NCBI RefSeq assembly: GCF_000219915.2 | Contig: NC_017964.1 | Coordinates: 1,550,001-1,614,000 of the forward strand | Origin: Advenella kashmirensis WT001 | GTDB taxonomy: Bacteria; Pseudomonadota; Gammaproteobacteria; Burkholderiales; Burkholderiaceae_B | Direction of reading: 5' to 3' | Length of the DNA: 64,000 nucleotides | Shown: one piece after another, positions 18,816 to 27,954 of the stretch | Layout: every line of letters begins with the position of its first letter | How positions within the stretch are numbered: position 1 is the stretch's first letter | Position numbers and translations under genes: made by a program | The notes under the pieces: generated by a model | What the model was told of the DNA's origin: nothing | Seen by the model: the letters and a program-made list of their open reading frames with translations, nothing else | Database searches by the model: none

Positions 18816-19396
18816 AACTGCTGTTCCCCAAAAAAACCGCCTTGAACAAGTGGGCTCGTCACTGGGCGCTGCCTGGATTGCTTTGTGCGACCCTGGCACT
18901 ATTTCAGCCGCGGCTTGAGCAGTCAATGGTTCTGCATATGGGGGTGGAGATTCCCTTGCTGTTTATCCTGGGTTGGCTGACGGCAAACGCCTGTGGCCCG
19001 GCGCTGGTGAAAAAACTCGCGCCATGGAATATGGCCGGGGTGCCCGGACTGACATTTGCGCTCCTGGTGATCTCGCTCTGGATGGTGCCCGCAGCGCTTG
19101 ATTATGCCGTGTTGTCTGCGCCGGTCGCAATCGCTAAAGTTGCCAGTCTGCTGGCGGCCGGGATGGCGGCCGGACTGTCCTGGAAGCCGGCCGGATTCAT
19201 TGTGCAGGCGTTTTTCACGATGAATGCGTTCTGGATGACATTTGTGGTTGGCCTGCTGTATCGCGAGGCGCCGCTGCAGCTGTGCAGTGTCTACCTGGAA
19301 GATGAGCAGGCCCGTGCCGGCGCGGCGATCATGGCGTGGGCAATCCTGGCGTTGCTACTTTGGGTGCCCGGCGTGCTCAGAAAACTTCGCGATTGA
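18812..19396 (+). CDS. Polytopic membrane protein of the oxidase operon
   Basis: This 194-residue protein has about five to six hydrophobic helices and no signal peptide. Distinct features are QSMVLHMGVEIPLLFILGWL near residues 37-56, MNAFWMTFVVGLLYREAPLQLC, and an acidic EDEQARAG loop before the last helix. The histidine and glutamate in the second helix recall metal-handling assembly factors such as the CtaG group, but I do not recognise the family with certainty. The start overlaps the SCO stop codon, so it is translated with it. A role in oxidase assembly or electron supply is inferred from the operon. Confidence 0.65.
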   Translation: MKLLFPKKTALNKWARHWALPGLLCATLALFQPRLEQSMVLHMGVEIPLLFILGWLTANACGPALVKKLAPWNMAGVPGLTFALLVISLWMVPAALDYAVLSAPVAIAKVASLLAAGMAAGLSWKPAGFIVQAFFTMNAFWMTFVVGLLYREAPLQLCSVYLEDEQARAGAAIMAWAILALLLWVPGVLRKLRD

Positions 19397-19493
19397 ACGT
19401 CTGCGCAACAAGACGCTACAACTGTGTTGTTCAGATATATCGCCTTGAACGTCGACGGCCCCCGGTTTAAGCGTGATGGGTCCGAATATCCAT

Positions 19494-19994
19494 TTAGTCG
19501 GACTTTACCCCACCGATTGGCGGCTCATCGTCCAGGGCATCGGCAAATTTTCGCATTGATTTGACGAACGCATCAAGCTCGTCTTTACTCCAGTCCTTGA
19601 AGATTGCATTGGCCATGCGTTCACGCGCAGCATCGATGCGGTCTGTCATTGCCTTGCCCTTTGGCGCTATGACCGCCTCGCGCACCCGCCGGTCCGTGGG
19701 GTTGGCCTGACGCTTGACCAGATCCAGGCTTTCGAGCCGGGCGACCTGGCGGCTGATCGTGGTGTAATCCCGCCCTGAGCGATCGGCAAGCTCCACCACG
19801 CCAATCGGCCCCAGCCGCTCAATCATCACGAGCGCGGAAAACAACGCCCGATCAAGCCGGATTCCGGCGTCCTGGATCATTTTTTCATCGTTTCGCGGAC
19901 GGTTCAGCGCACTAAGAATGCTGATCAATGATCCATGAAGGGATTTCATTTGTTCCGATATATGTGTATCTTGCACATTTTTTCTAAATGACAT
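19494..19994 (-). CDS. MarR-family transcriptional regulator
   Basis: This winged-helix regulator has about 166 residues. I chose the start MSFRKN at 19994 because AGGAGCTATATT lies just before it. The DNA-binding core reads PIGVVELADRSGRDYTTISRQVARLESLDLVKRQANPTDRRVREAVIAPKG, with the DRR wing motif typical of MarR. It is divergent from a FAD monooxygenase gene, with only 44 bases between the starts. It most likely represses that gene and itself, with an aromatic ligand as inducer. Confidence 0.9.
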   Translation of the reverse strand: MSFRKNVQDTHISEQMKSLHGSLISILSALNRPRNDEKMIQDAGIRLDRALFSALVMIERLGPIGVVELADRSGRDYTTISRQVARLESLDLVKRQANPTDRRVREAVIAPKGKAMTDRIDAARERMANAIFKDWSKDELDAFVKSMRKFADALDDEPPIGGVKSD

Positions 19995-20011
19995 AATATA
20001 GCTCCTGTTAA

Positions 20012-20024
20012 GTGCATAATACAC
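20012..20024. promoter_or_regulatory. Inverted repeat in the MarR/monooxygenase intergenic gap
   Basis: GTGCATAATACAC is a 13-bp imperfect palindrome (five of six pairs match around a central base) in the middle of the 44-base gap between the divergent starts at 19994 and 20039. Size and place fit a MarR operator that would block both promoters. It is a candidate only. Confidence 0.45.
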
Positions 20025-20038
20025 ATATTGGAGCAATC

Positions 20039-21556
20039 ATGACAAGTCATTCGAGTACAGATGTATTAATTTGCGGGGCAGGCACAGCGGGTCTGACGCT
20101 GGCCATCGACCTTGCCCGCCGCGGCGTTTCTTTCCGGCTGATCGAAAAACAGGCGACGCCATTCCCCGGCTCCCGCGGCAAAGGCATACAGCCCAGGACC
20201 CAGGAAGTGTTCGAGGATTTGGGCATTCTGGACAAAATCGTGGCCCGTGGCGGCTTCTATCCCCGGCAGCGCTGCTATCGTGACGATGGCAGCTACATTG
20301 AAACGATGCTATCGGAACCCGATGATGCATCACCGGCAGAACCGTATCAGTTGCCCCTCATGCTCCCGCAGTTTCTGACAGAGCAAATCATGCGTGAGCG
20401 CCTGAACGAACTCGGCTATCAGGTGGAGTTCGGCTGCGAGCTGCTCGGCTTTGAACAAGATTCCGATGGCGTCACGGTAACGCTATCAGGACCAGCTGGC
20501 CCGCAGACTGTTCGCGCTCGCTACCTCGTGGGCGCCGACGGCGGACGCAGTTTCGTCAGGAAAACGCTTGGCATAGGCTTTCCGGGCAAGACGCTGGACG
20601 TGCGCGCAATTGTGGCCGACGTGACGCTGACCGGCCTGGATCGGGATGCGTGGCACCAGTTTAACGACGGCGATATGCAGCGGATGGTTGCCATCTGCCC
20701 GCTGGCCGGTACGGAGTTTTTCCAGATCCAGGCGCCGGTCCCACCGGATGAGCAGGTCGACCTGTCAGCACAGGGGCTGACTACTTTGGTCGCCAGCAGA
20801 ACGGGACTTGCGGATATAGTCGTGCATGACGTGTCCTGGGCTTCCGATTACCAGATGAGTGCCCGGCTGGCCGAGCGCTATCGTGTGGACCGGGTATGTC
20901 TGGTCGGCGACGCCGCTCACATCCACCCGCCCACCGGCGGACAGGGACTGAACACCAGTGTGCAGGATGCCTACAACTTGGGCTGGAAGCTGGCGGCCGT
21001 GTTGCGAGGAGCGCCAGACAACCTGCTGGACAGCTACGAGGCTGAGCGCCGTCCGGTGGCTGAATCTGTGCTTGGTCTGTCAACGCGGCTCCTGAAGGAT
21101 CAAAAGGCAGGTGGTATGCGCCGCGGCCGTGAGACGCGCCAGCTGGACATCGGTTACATGGACTCGCCGCTGGCAATCGAACTGCCGCAGCGCAAAAGTG
21201 GTGTCCGGGCGGGAGAACGTGCACCAGATGCACCGATTCGCGGTGCAGCCGGCCAGGCATCACGACTGTTCCAACTGTTCAAAGGCGGGCATTGGACGTT
21301 GCTGTTCCAGACAGAGCAGCAGCAGGCACCGGGGGTACAGGAGATGGCAGAGCCAAGAGCGGGACTGCGTGTTCACACGATTGGTCCAAAGGGCGATGTG
21401 ATCGACGCTTGGGAGCACATCCATGATGCTTATGGACTGGCGCCAGGTGAGTGCGCGCTTATCCGTCCGGACGGGTATGTGGGTGCGATTGTTGCAGCAG
21501 ACAGACTTGATGAGCTTGATGACTATCTGGATCGCATGGGCGTGGGGGATAATTAA
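20039..21556 (+). CDS. FAD-dependent aromatic monooxygenase (PheA/TfdB/MhpA group)
   Basis: This is a group A flavoprotein hydroxylase of 505 residues, which uses NAD(P)H and oxygen to hydroxylate an aromatic or polyketide-like ring in the cytoplasm. The FAD-binding fold is shown by LICGAGTAGLTLAIDLARRG (GxGxxG), the DG motif LVGADGGRSFVRK, and VCLVGDAAHIHPPTGGQGLN (GD motif). The C-terminal thioredoxin-like domain of phenol hydroxylases appears after residue 390. The ATG at 20039 has a GGAG site. Control is probably by the divergent MarR gene. The substrate cannot be told; related enzymes degrade phenols or inactivate rifampicin and tetracyclines. Confidence 0.85.
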   Translation: MTSHSSTDVLICGAGTAGLTLAIDLARRGVSFRLIEKQATPFPGSRGKGIQPRTQEVFEDLGILDKIVARGGFYPRQRCYRDDGSYIETMLSEPDDASPAEPYQLPLMLPQFLTEQIMRERLNELGYQVEFGCELLGFEQDSDGVTVTLSGPAGPQTVRARYLVGADGGRSFVRKTLGIGFPGKTLDVRAIVADVTLTGLDRDAWHQFNDGDMQRMVAICPLAGTEFFQIQAPVPPDEQVDLSAQGLTTLVASRTGLADIVVHDVSWASDYQMSARLAERYRVDRVCLVGDAAHIHPPTGGQGLNTSVQDAYNLGWKLAAVLRGAPDNLLDSYEAERRPVAESVLGLSTRLLKDQKAGGMRRGRETRQLDIGYMDSPLAIELPQRKSGVRAGERAPDAPIRGAAGQASRLFQLFKGGHWTLLFQTEQQQAPGVQEMAEPRAGLRVHTIGPKGDVIDAWEHIHDAYGLAPGECALIRPDGYVGAIVAADRLDELDDYLDRMGVGDN

Positions 21557-21851
21557 CCATGCGTCGATTTTGCGAATTACTGCTTATCGTAGAATAGATC
21601 AGTAGCACTGGAGTCAATGCAGGGTTTAGGGGTGTGGCGGGCTGATTTTAGGCGTACTGGCTCCTCAAGCAATGATAAAGTCAGGGAGAAAAGCCGCCAT
21701 GCGGATGGACTCTGGCGTTGACGGAACCCCGGCATTGGGTCCATGCCAAGACTTGTCGGTACTATAGAGAATAACAATAAAGGGTTTGACTTAAAATGGG
21801 TTGCTGCGTTTTCAATAATCGGAAACTTAAGTGGCTTAACAAGAGTAATCT

Positions 21852-22366
21852 ATGCCTAAGGCACAGTTGAATGACGATATGTCAGTTCCGAAGAAATGGC
21901 TTCATGAATTTTCCGAAACCGTAGTTGAACGGCAGGCTATTGGAGAGTCGAAAGCTGATGTTTTCCGTATTTTCAATGACAAAAGGCCTAGTCTATTTGT
22001 GAAGTCTGAACCTGTTGGTCAATACAGTGAGTTGCCGAATGAAGTTTAACGCCTTAAATGGCTGAAACAGGCCGGTCTGCTTGGTCCCGCAGTGCTTGAT
22101 TATGCGACGGAAAATAGCCGCCATCGGTTGCTAATGAGTGCTGTCGCAGGATGTGACTTGGCTGGTGCAAAGGATATACCTGCTTCGCGGATCATCAGCA
22201 TTATAGCGTCAGCTTTGCGCGCCTTGCATAATGTACCTGTTTGGGAGTGCCCCCTCTGATCATCGACTTGAGTTGCGCATAGCAGCACCCTTTTTTTGAG
22301 GATTACGGTACAGAGCCGGATGAGGAACGGATTGAGTTCTTTTGTTTATTGGACGAATTTTTCTAA
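21852..22366 (+). pseudogene. Aminoglycoside 3'-phosphotransferase relic lacking its catalytic core
   Basis: The reading resembles APH(3')-II type kinases. The N-terminal part has DVFRIFNDKRPSLFVKSE (nucleotide-site lysine) and SELPNEV, then a TAA at 22047-22049. It continues in the same frame as RLKWLKQAGLLGPAVLDYATEN and RHRLLMSAVAGCDL. A further one-base C insertion in the run near 22252-22256 leads to SDHRLELRIAAP. The text then jumps to FFEDYGTEPDEERIEFFCLLDEFF, the normal C-terminus. About 110 residues, including the catalytic HGD and DxG motifs, are absent, and the frame is kept across the junction. The product would be inactive. This lesion cannot be explained by base-calling error alone. 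Confidence 0.8.
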
Positions 22367-22536
22367 TATATTGAAGTCGTGAATTTTTCGATCTGTCATT
22401 TTGAATATGGAACAGCCATAGGTCGCTGGTATTCTAAAGCTTGCAGGGAAAAGTACCAGCTCCTGGCTAAAACGACTCTGCTCACAGGCTATGGTCTGCG
22501 CGACTTTCCGCTAACAACCTCTAGGGGAACAAAAAA

Positions 22537-23378
22537 ATGCACGGTGTGAGCCTGGCTACTGCTGATGATATGTTAAGGACGCATATAACGGGTTTGGTTG
22601 ACGATCTCAAAAGAGAACTGGGAGATGACCTATTATCTGTATTGCTTCATGGCTCCCTCGCCATGGGTGCGTTTTATGCTCCTAAAAGCGATGTGGATTT
22701 ACTGGTTATCGTGCAACACTTGACCGCCGAGCAGGCCCGTCAGTTGTACAGTATTTTCGAATATCATCATGCCCGCAGACCCTATGTTGGCGGCCTTGAA
22801 GTGAGCGTTGTTCACATTGAAGATGCAAAATCGCCCGTGCATCCATTGCGCAGTCAAGTTCATTTTAGTGAAACTACCACCGGGTGGCAGCCATGGCAGG
22901 CGGGCATGCCGCCAACGGATGAGGATCTTATTGCCCATTTGGCAGTAGCGAAGTATCGTGGGCGCAGTCTCTATGGTCTAAGCCTGATGAGGCAATCGGA
23001 GAGCTGCAATGGGCTGACTATCTGGCATCGGTACACGGTGATATCGATTGGATTCTTGAAGGCGAAAATATTCTAAGCTCACCATTTTACTGTGTCCTGA
23101 ATCTTTGCCGATGGATGATGATGGCAGAAGCGACGGACCGTATCGTGCCGGGAAAAGAAGAAGCAGGTGTATGGGCTATGACTCATCTGCCTGGACAGTT
23201 TAGGAACGTTGTCGACCAAGCACTCGCCGCTTATCGTAGCAGGGAGTGCCCACATACCAAGCAGGAAAGGCAGTTGTCGGGAGGCCCGTGGGATCGTAAG
23301 TCGCTTCTGGAGTATCGAGATTATGTGCGCTCCCTATATAGAGATGGGAAACGCGCGTACCATCAACGTAGTGGCTAG
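22537..23378 (+). CDS. Aminoglycoside nucleotidyltransferase-like protein (AadA/DUF4111 type, frameshifted)
   Basis: This is a nucleotidyltransferase-fold protein of about 280 residues. The catalytic motif is VLLHGSLAMGAFYAPKSDVDLLVIV (GS...DxD). The C-terminal helical DUF4111 domain includes SSPFYCVLNLCRWMMMAEATD and VPGKEEAGVWA, as in spectinomycin/streptomycin adenylyltransferases. One A is missing near 22981; restoring CTAAAGCC reads YGLKPDEAIGELQWADYLASVHGD and joins the halves. It follows the phosphotransferase relic, so two antibiotic-modifying genes of different families sit together. Activity and drug range are not shown by the sequence. It is convergent with an MFS gene 20 bases away. 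Confidence 0.78.
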
Positions 23379-23398
23379 TGTCTGAGCCTGGCGCGCAG

Positions 23399-24685
23399 TT
23401 ATGATCGTTGTAAATCGGACATGGTGTGAGGCCCGCGATACGCCAGATATGCTGCTGCAGCCAGGATCTGTATACCCATGGCAGTGGCAAAGAACATGTC
23501 TTGTCCGGCACCTGAATGACCAGGAGCATTGCTTTGCAGCAGACCAAAGAAGGCAGGTGCGAAAGCATAGGTTCCCTGGGCAATGGCCACAGTCAGCGCG
23601 ACAACTCGGGGTACATCTTCCGAGGCGAAATCCGATTGCGCAACCAGCGGCGGAATAGAGGTGGCATTCCCAATACCGGAGCCAAACAGCATGATGCCAA
23701 GGGTAAGAAGCCAGACATTGTCTGCGCCAGAAAGCAGCAACGTTGCTGTTCCAAGCGCCTGAACCACATATCCCCCAGCGGCAACCGCACGTCGGTTTCC
23801 AAGTCTTTGAACGGCCCGCGCAGCTATAGTGCGGCCACCAATGGCGCAAGCGGTTCCCAGGCCCATAAGCCATCCCATTTGCTGGGCACCGATCAGCGGG
23901 GAAAAAATATTGAATAGATGAGCCAGCAAACCAATCTGTGCAAACAACCCGATTGCCATTCCCGCAGACAGGGTGATGAACGCCCAATTGCGCCAAAGCG
24001 CGGCGCCAGGCAGCGTTTGGCTGCTTTGGGTTGCATGCTGCCGAACTGTCGTCGCTCCCGAACTGTTGCCGTCTGGCGCCTGGCCGATGTTTGCTGGTGT
24101 TTTAGTGAATACATAGCGGGCCAGCAGTAGTACGATAATAATAACCGTCACGCCCACGATACTGGCTGCGCCAGTAAAACCCAGAATGCCGATCAAGGCC
24201 ACCCATAAGGGCGAGAAGATCACACCTCCAACGCTGGCGCCATTATATGCCTTGCTTAAAGCGCTAGGGCGACGCTTGTGATACCAGGTCGCAACAATCG
24301 TATTGACCGCAACGGCCCCCATCGTGACCCACCCCAGGCCGGTAAGGGTGCCCGCCAAAAACAAATGCCACGGCTGCTGTGCACTCGCCCAGCCAACGAC
24401 GCCAATAGCGGTAATGACGGCGCCACATACCGTCGTTGCGGGTAATCCAACCCTGGCATATAGACAAGGCAGATTGAGGATCACCAATGTGCCAACAAGA
24501 AAATGCAAGGTAACGGCCAGTGAAATAAGGCTCAGGGGCCAGTTTGTACGCTGTGCCACCTCTGCCAGGTAGATCGGCGGACCGTAGAATCCCACGCCCC
24601 AACCCAGGATAGCCAGAAGAAAGGCCGCCCGTACAGCCCAAATACCAAAAAAAGTCGACGTTTGTTTAATCTTAGAAGAGCCCAT
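23399..24685 (-). CDS. MFS transporter
   Basis: This 428-residue protein has about twelve hydrophobic helices and a central hydrophilic loop near residues 195-225 (PANIGQAPDGNSSGATTVRQ), the usual MFS 6+6 plan. A loop HKRRPSALSKAYNGASVGGV between helices 4 and 5 is typical of monocarboxylate/oxalate-formate-type MFS proteins. The frame is intact. It is divergent from an ArsR-like regulator gene (150-base gap), which may control it. The substrate is unknown. Confidence 0.85.
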   Translation of the reverse strand: MGSSKIKQTSTFFGIWAVRAAFLLAILGWGVGFYGPPIYLAEVAQRTNWPLSLISLAVTLHFLVGTLVILNLPCLYARVGLPATTVCGAVITAIGVVGWASAQQPWHLFLAGTLTGLGWVTMGAVAVNTIVATWYHKRRPSALSKAYNGASVGGVIFSPLWVALIGILGFTGAASIVGVTVIIIVLLLARYVFTKTPANIGQAPDGNSSGATTVRQHATQSSQTLPGAALWRNWAFITLSAGMAIGLFAQIGLLAHLFNIFSPLIGAQQMGWLMGLGTACAIGGRTIAARAVQRLGNRRAVAAGGYVVQALGTATLLLSGADNVWLLTLGIMLFGSGIGNATSIPPLVAQSDFASEDVPRVVALTVAIAQGTYAFAPAFFGLLQSNAPGHSGAGQDMFFATAMGIQILAAAAYLAYRGPHTMSDLQRS

Positions 24686-24836
24686 TTAGATTGTCCTTGC
24701 TTGTGGAAAACGACGACTTTGTGTTGAGAGAATATAAGTACATTATGGCGGTGACGGGCGCCAATTGCTACGGCGCAGACCGTACAATGGCGTAGGGTCG
24801 CTTTGTTAAAATCATGATACGTTCCAGGAGCCCACC

Positions 24837-25607
24837 ATGGTCAGTATTGCCTCCATAGCCCAAACAGCATCGTTGATTGGTGATCTTGCCCGTGCCAGCA
24901 TGCTGACAGCACTGATGGATGGGCGTGCGTTGACTGCAACCGAATTGTCCCGCGTCGCCGGTATTGCGCCGCAAACCGCAAGCGGGCACCTCACCCGCCT
25001 GGTAGAAGCTGGCCTGCTTGTCATGGAACGCCAAGGCAGGCACCGCTATCACCGCCTGGCCTCTCCGGCAGTTGCTCATATGATCGAAAGCATCATGTCG
25101 CTATCAGTTGATCCGGACACGCAAGGTGCCCGACCGCGATCTGCCGGCCCGGTGACTGGCCCGCGTGACAAGGCCTTGCGCTATGCGCGCACATGCTATG
25201 ACCATCTGGCAGGCCAGTTGGCGGTAGACATGACCGATCACCTTGTCGCCTCTGGTTGCGTTGAACTATCTGGCGATGGCGGCTTATTGACTGATGCGGG
25301 TGACAGGTTTCTGCGATCACTGGGGGTTGACGTCGATTCTGCTCATCATCGTGCGTCAGGCCGCGGCACAGGGCGCATGTTCTGCCGTCCTTGTCTGGAC
25401 TGGAGTGCAAGACGCTTTCATATTGGTGGTGCGCTTGGCGCTGCAATATGCCAATGTTATCTGGACCAGGGGTGGATTCGGCTTGCAGCGGGCACTCGCG
25501 CTGTGACCGTAACACCCCAGGGCCAGCGAGCCATTCGGGAGGCATTTCCCTTAATGGAGGTTGGTCTTTCGGAGACCGCCCATGCAGATAAGCGCAACAG
25601 GCCGTAA
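24837..25607 (+). CDS. ArsR/SmtB-like winged-helix regulator with long C-terminal domain
   Basis: This 256-residue protein has an N-terminal ArsR-type domain: GDLARASMLTALMDGRALTATELSRVAGIAPQTASGHLTRLVEAGLLVMERQGRHRYHRLA. The C-terminal 150 residues include two Cys-containing motifs, MFCRPCLDWSARRFHIGGALGAAIC, also seen in a subgroup of large ArsR-like regulators. Metal binding is possible but not shown. It is divergent from the MFS gene, the usual arrangement of a local repressor. Ribosome site CCAGGAG precedes the ATG. Confidence 0.85.
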   Translation: MVSIASIAQTASLIGDLARASMLTALMDGRALTATELSRVAGIAPQTASGHLTRLVEAGLLVMERQGRHRYHRLASPAVAHMIESIMSLSVDPDTQGARPRSAGPVTGPRDKALRYARTCYDHLAGQLAVDMTDHLVASGCVELSGDGGLLTDAGDRFLRSLGVDVDSAHHRASGRGTGRMFCRPCLDWSARRFHIGGALGAAICQCYLDQGWIRLAAGTRAVTVTPQGQRAIREAFPLMEVGLSETAHADKRNRP

Positions 25608-25646
25608 AGGTCAGGTGATCGGAGGCACTGTGTTGATACCGTGACT

Positions 25647-26240
25647 TTAATTTTTCAGGCGGAAGCTGGATACATAGTTGTCGCACATCTGCCTGGCTGT
25701 TTTTGCTGCGTGGACTGGATAATCGCACATGACGTTGAATACGCTGCCAGAGGTTTTCGATAGGCGCATGACAATTGCGCGCGAGGTGCCTTCGAAGGCC
25801 GTACGCGCCACCTGTTCAGGTCCTTCCTGCTTTACGCTGATCGCAGGCGCCGTCGCGCCCAGGCTGGCCGCCGTGCGTGTAATAAAATCGCGCAAATTCA
25901 TGTCTTTTTGCCTTGCGGTACGTATGGTCTCAATCGTGCCAAACTCCATGTCATCGACGCTTCTGCTGCCAATGCCGTGCATCGTCAATGTGCCGATGTT
26001 TGGATCTTCTGTTGTTATTGTGTAGTCGTTAAAAGGCAATGGCGATTTTACCGAGAAGTGACCCCTGGTCGATTCTGCCGGATACAGGCCATCCGCGTCT
26101 GTTTGCTGAACCATTTCGCGGTGCATTTCCAGTTTGGGGTTCGCTGCATAAGTGTAGAGCGGGTATCCGCCCATGAGGATGCAGACCAATGCGGTGGTTA
26201 ATCGCCGGTTTGCGATGTTAAGGGGAGAGCACGGGTTCAT
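25647..26240 (-). CDS. Small secreted protein of unknown function
   Basis: This is a 197-residue protein with an apparent signal peptide (LTTALVCILMGGYPLYTYAA). The body has no motif I recognise: FSVKSPLPFNDYTI, GTLTMHGIGSRSVDDMEFGTIE, and two cysteines near the C-terminus (VMCDYPV, RQMCDNYV) that could form a disulfide. I chose the start MNPCSP at 26240; upstream in-frame codons overlap the preceding Bug gene antisense-free but lack a ribosome site. It lies 37 bases downstream of that Bug gene and may be co-transcribed. Confidence 0.6.
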   Translation of the reverse strand: MNPCSPLNIANRRLTTALVCILMGGYPLYTYAANPKLEMHREMVQQTDADGLYPAESTRGHFSVKSPLPFNDYTITTEDPNIGTLTMHGIGSRSVDDMEFGTIETIRTARQKDMNLRDFITRTAASLGATAPAISVKQEGPEQVARTAFEGTSRAIVMRLSKTSGSVFNVMCDYPVHAAKTARQMCDNYVSSFRLKN

Positions 26241-26277
26241 TTTATGGGTTCCTTCAGCATGCGGGCCTGCGATGTTC

Positions 26278-27280
26278 TTATCCAAGTTTGGCGCCAGATT
26301 GGTCCACCAGAGATTTCCAGATAGGCATATCACGCTCGTAATTGTTGCGAAACGCCTCGGGGGTATTGATGAGTGGTTCAAAACCTGCAGCCAGAATTTT
26401 CTGCCGGATATCGGCATTCTTCGCAATCTCGGCCAAGTGTGATTGCAACAGGTCAATGATTTTTCGCGGCGTATCCGCCGGTGCTGCCATTGCCACCCAA
26501 CCCGCAATGGAATAGGCCGCGTCTGTCACACCTTGCTCCTTGATGGTGGCCACCGCCGGAAGGATTTCCATGCGCGCTGTTCCGGTCACACCAATAATCT
26601 TGATGCGGCCGGCGTCGATAAAGGGCTTGGTACTGAGTGCGCTGGCAAAGCACATCTGGATTTGTCCACCAATCAGATCCTGAAGCATTGGCGTCTCGCC
26701 TTTATATGCTACGTGCACCATCCCGGCATCCATACTTTTGCTCATATAGGCGCCGGCCAGATGTGCGTATGACCCGACACCCCAGGATCCATAGGTCAGC
26801 TTGCCTTTGTTCCCCTTACTATAGGCCAGCAAGGCATTCATGTCGTTGACAGGCACTGATGGGTGCGTAACAAGCGTGACAGGGGCGATGGCGATCTGAG
26901 ACAGCCATCAGCAGGTCTTTCTGTGGGATGTAAGGTAATTTTTTATATAAAAACTGGTTGATCAACATTGATGTGCTAAGCGATAGCAATAGCGTGTAGC
27001 CATCCGGACGGGCTTTGGCGACGGCATTGGTGCCAATAATGCCTGATGCGCCGGGCTGATTTTCCACGACCACAGGTTGACCCATGCGGCTGGCGAGCGC
27101 CTCGGCAATCGTGCGCGCAATAATGTCAGTGGCACCGCCCGCATTGAACGGAACGATCAGCCGAATCGCCCTGGTTGGCCACTCTGTACTTGCAGGTTGA
27201 GCTCTGACGTTCAATGCAGCTGCGCTACTGATCGCGACCAAAGATTGCACCAATGCACGGCGCTTGATGGATATAGCCAT
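26278..27280 (-). CDS. Bug-family (TctC-type) periplasmic substrate-binding protein (frameshifted)
   Basis: Bug proteins bind small carboxylates in the periplasm for tripartite tricarboxylate transporters or as sensors. A signal peptide (LVQSLVAISSAAALNVRA) is followed by the family patterns WPTRAIRLIVPFNAGGATDIIAR, GQPVVVENQPGASGIIG and ARPDGYTLLL. The second half reads YGSWGVGSYAHLAGAYM, VAYKGETPMLQDLIGGQI and ends in WKSLVDQSGAKLG. The frame changes near 26900 (one base gained or two lost), after which IAIAPVTLVTHPSVP restores the fold. No tctA or tctB membrane genes are nearby. Confidence 0.88.
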
Positions 27281-27954
27281 ACTGTTGTCTCCTTATGCCG
27301 GTGTTTTTTTGTCAGTATAGCTTTAACATTAATCAAGTGCACTCACTTATTTTGAGTCGTGACAGAGGTAATTTGAACAGGCAATTTGGGAAATACGCAG
27401 TGAGAAAGCCAATGCTGGCCACAGGCGTTTATGGGCATTTTGTAGCCTTGGCGTACAGATTATATCGGCAACTGCTGCGCGTAAAATTGACGATGCCGCC
27501 TGCTGCGGCATGCGCTTCAAATATTAAGTTATTGATTATTAAAAATTAGATCGCTGGCTTTTGTCCGGGCTGTTTATCCGCCGTATCAGAAAAATGAACA
27601 GAAATCGCCAATCGCCAAAATTAGCCAAGGCTTTCCCGAATAGGGCCTTATAATGTTGAATTAATTGAATATTATTTAGAAAAACGTTCTGCCAGATAGC
27701 CATTCAGGCTGCTTGTCGGGTGTCTAAGCCCAATAGGCCTCAATAGGCCTGATAGGTAACCTCAATTCGAAGATTTGTTGCGTTTTTCACATCGCATGGC
27801 AATTGTTCGAGCCCCCAAAAGTAACATCTCAGTCATTTTTTACGCGATGCCACGGTATACGTTTTACCTGTGCGCGCCGTTCATTCCTGTCGTTGTACCC
27901 TGTACACAAAGAAATCCAGACAGGCTTTTTTTAGCTCCATTTTTAGAATTCCCC
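27281..27954. other. Intergenic region upstream of the OsmC-YcaO gene
   Basis: No supported gene is seen in these 674 bases. The frame of the downstream gene stays open for 60 codons before the chosen ATG, but that peptide looks unlike OsmC proteins and has no ribosome site. Other features are a 10-bp tandem duplication CAATAGGCCT at 27731-27750 and an AT-rich imperfect palindrome around 27651-27675. The promoters of the Bug gene (leftward) and the OsmC-YcaO gene (rightward) should lie here. Confidence 0.45.

Noticed and set aside
22370..22551. Open stretch between the aph relic and the nucleotidyltransferase gene (reads ...GRWYSKACREKYQLLAKTTLL...)
   Set aside because: It has protein-like composition but no start, no ribosome site and no family I can name; it may be a gene remnant but the evidence is too thin.
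26241..26507. N-terminal extension of the small secreted protein gene
   Set aside because: It runs through the coding end of the Bug gene in another frame and would hide the clear signal peptide that begins at 26240.
27731..27750. Tandem CAATAGGCCT duplication as a CRISPR or VNTR start
   Set aside because: Only two 10-bp copies exist without spacers; too small to be an array.
27775..27954. In-frame extension of 60 codons before the OsmC-YcaO start
   Set aside because: The peptide has no OsmC similarity, no ribosome site at its first codon, and the ATG at 27955 begins exactly where OsmC proteins begin.
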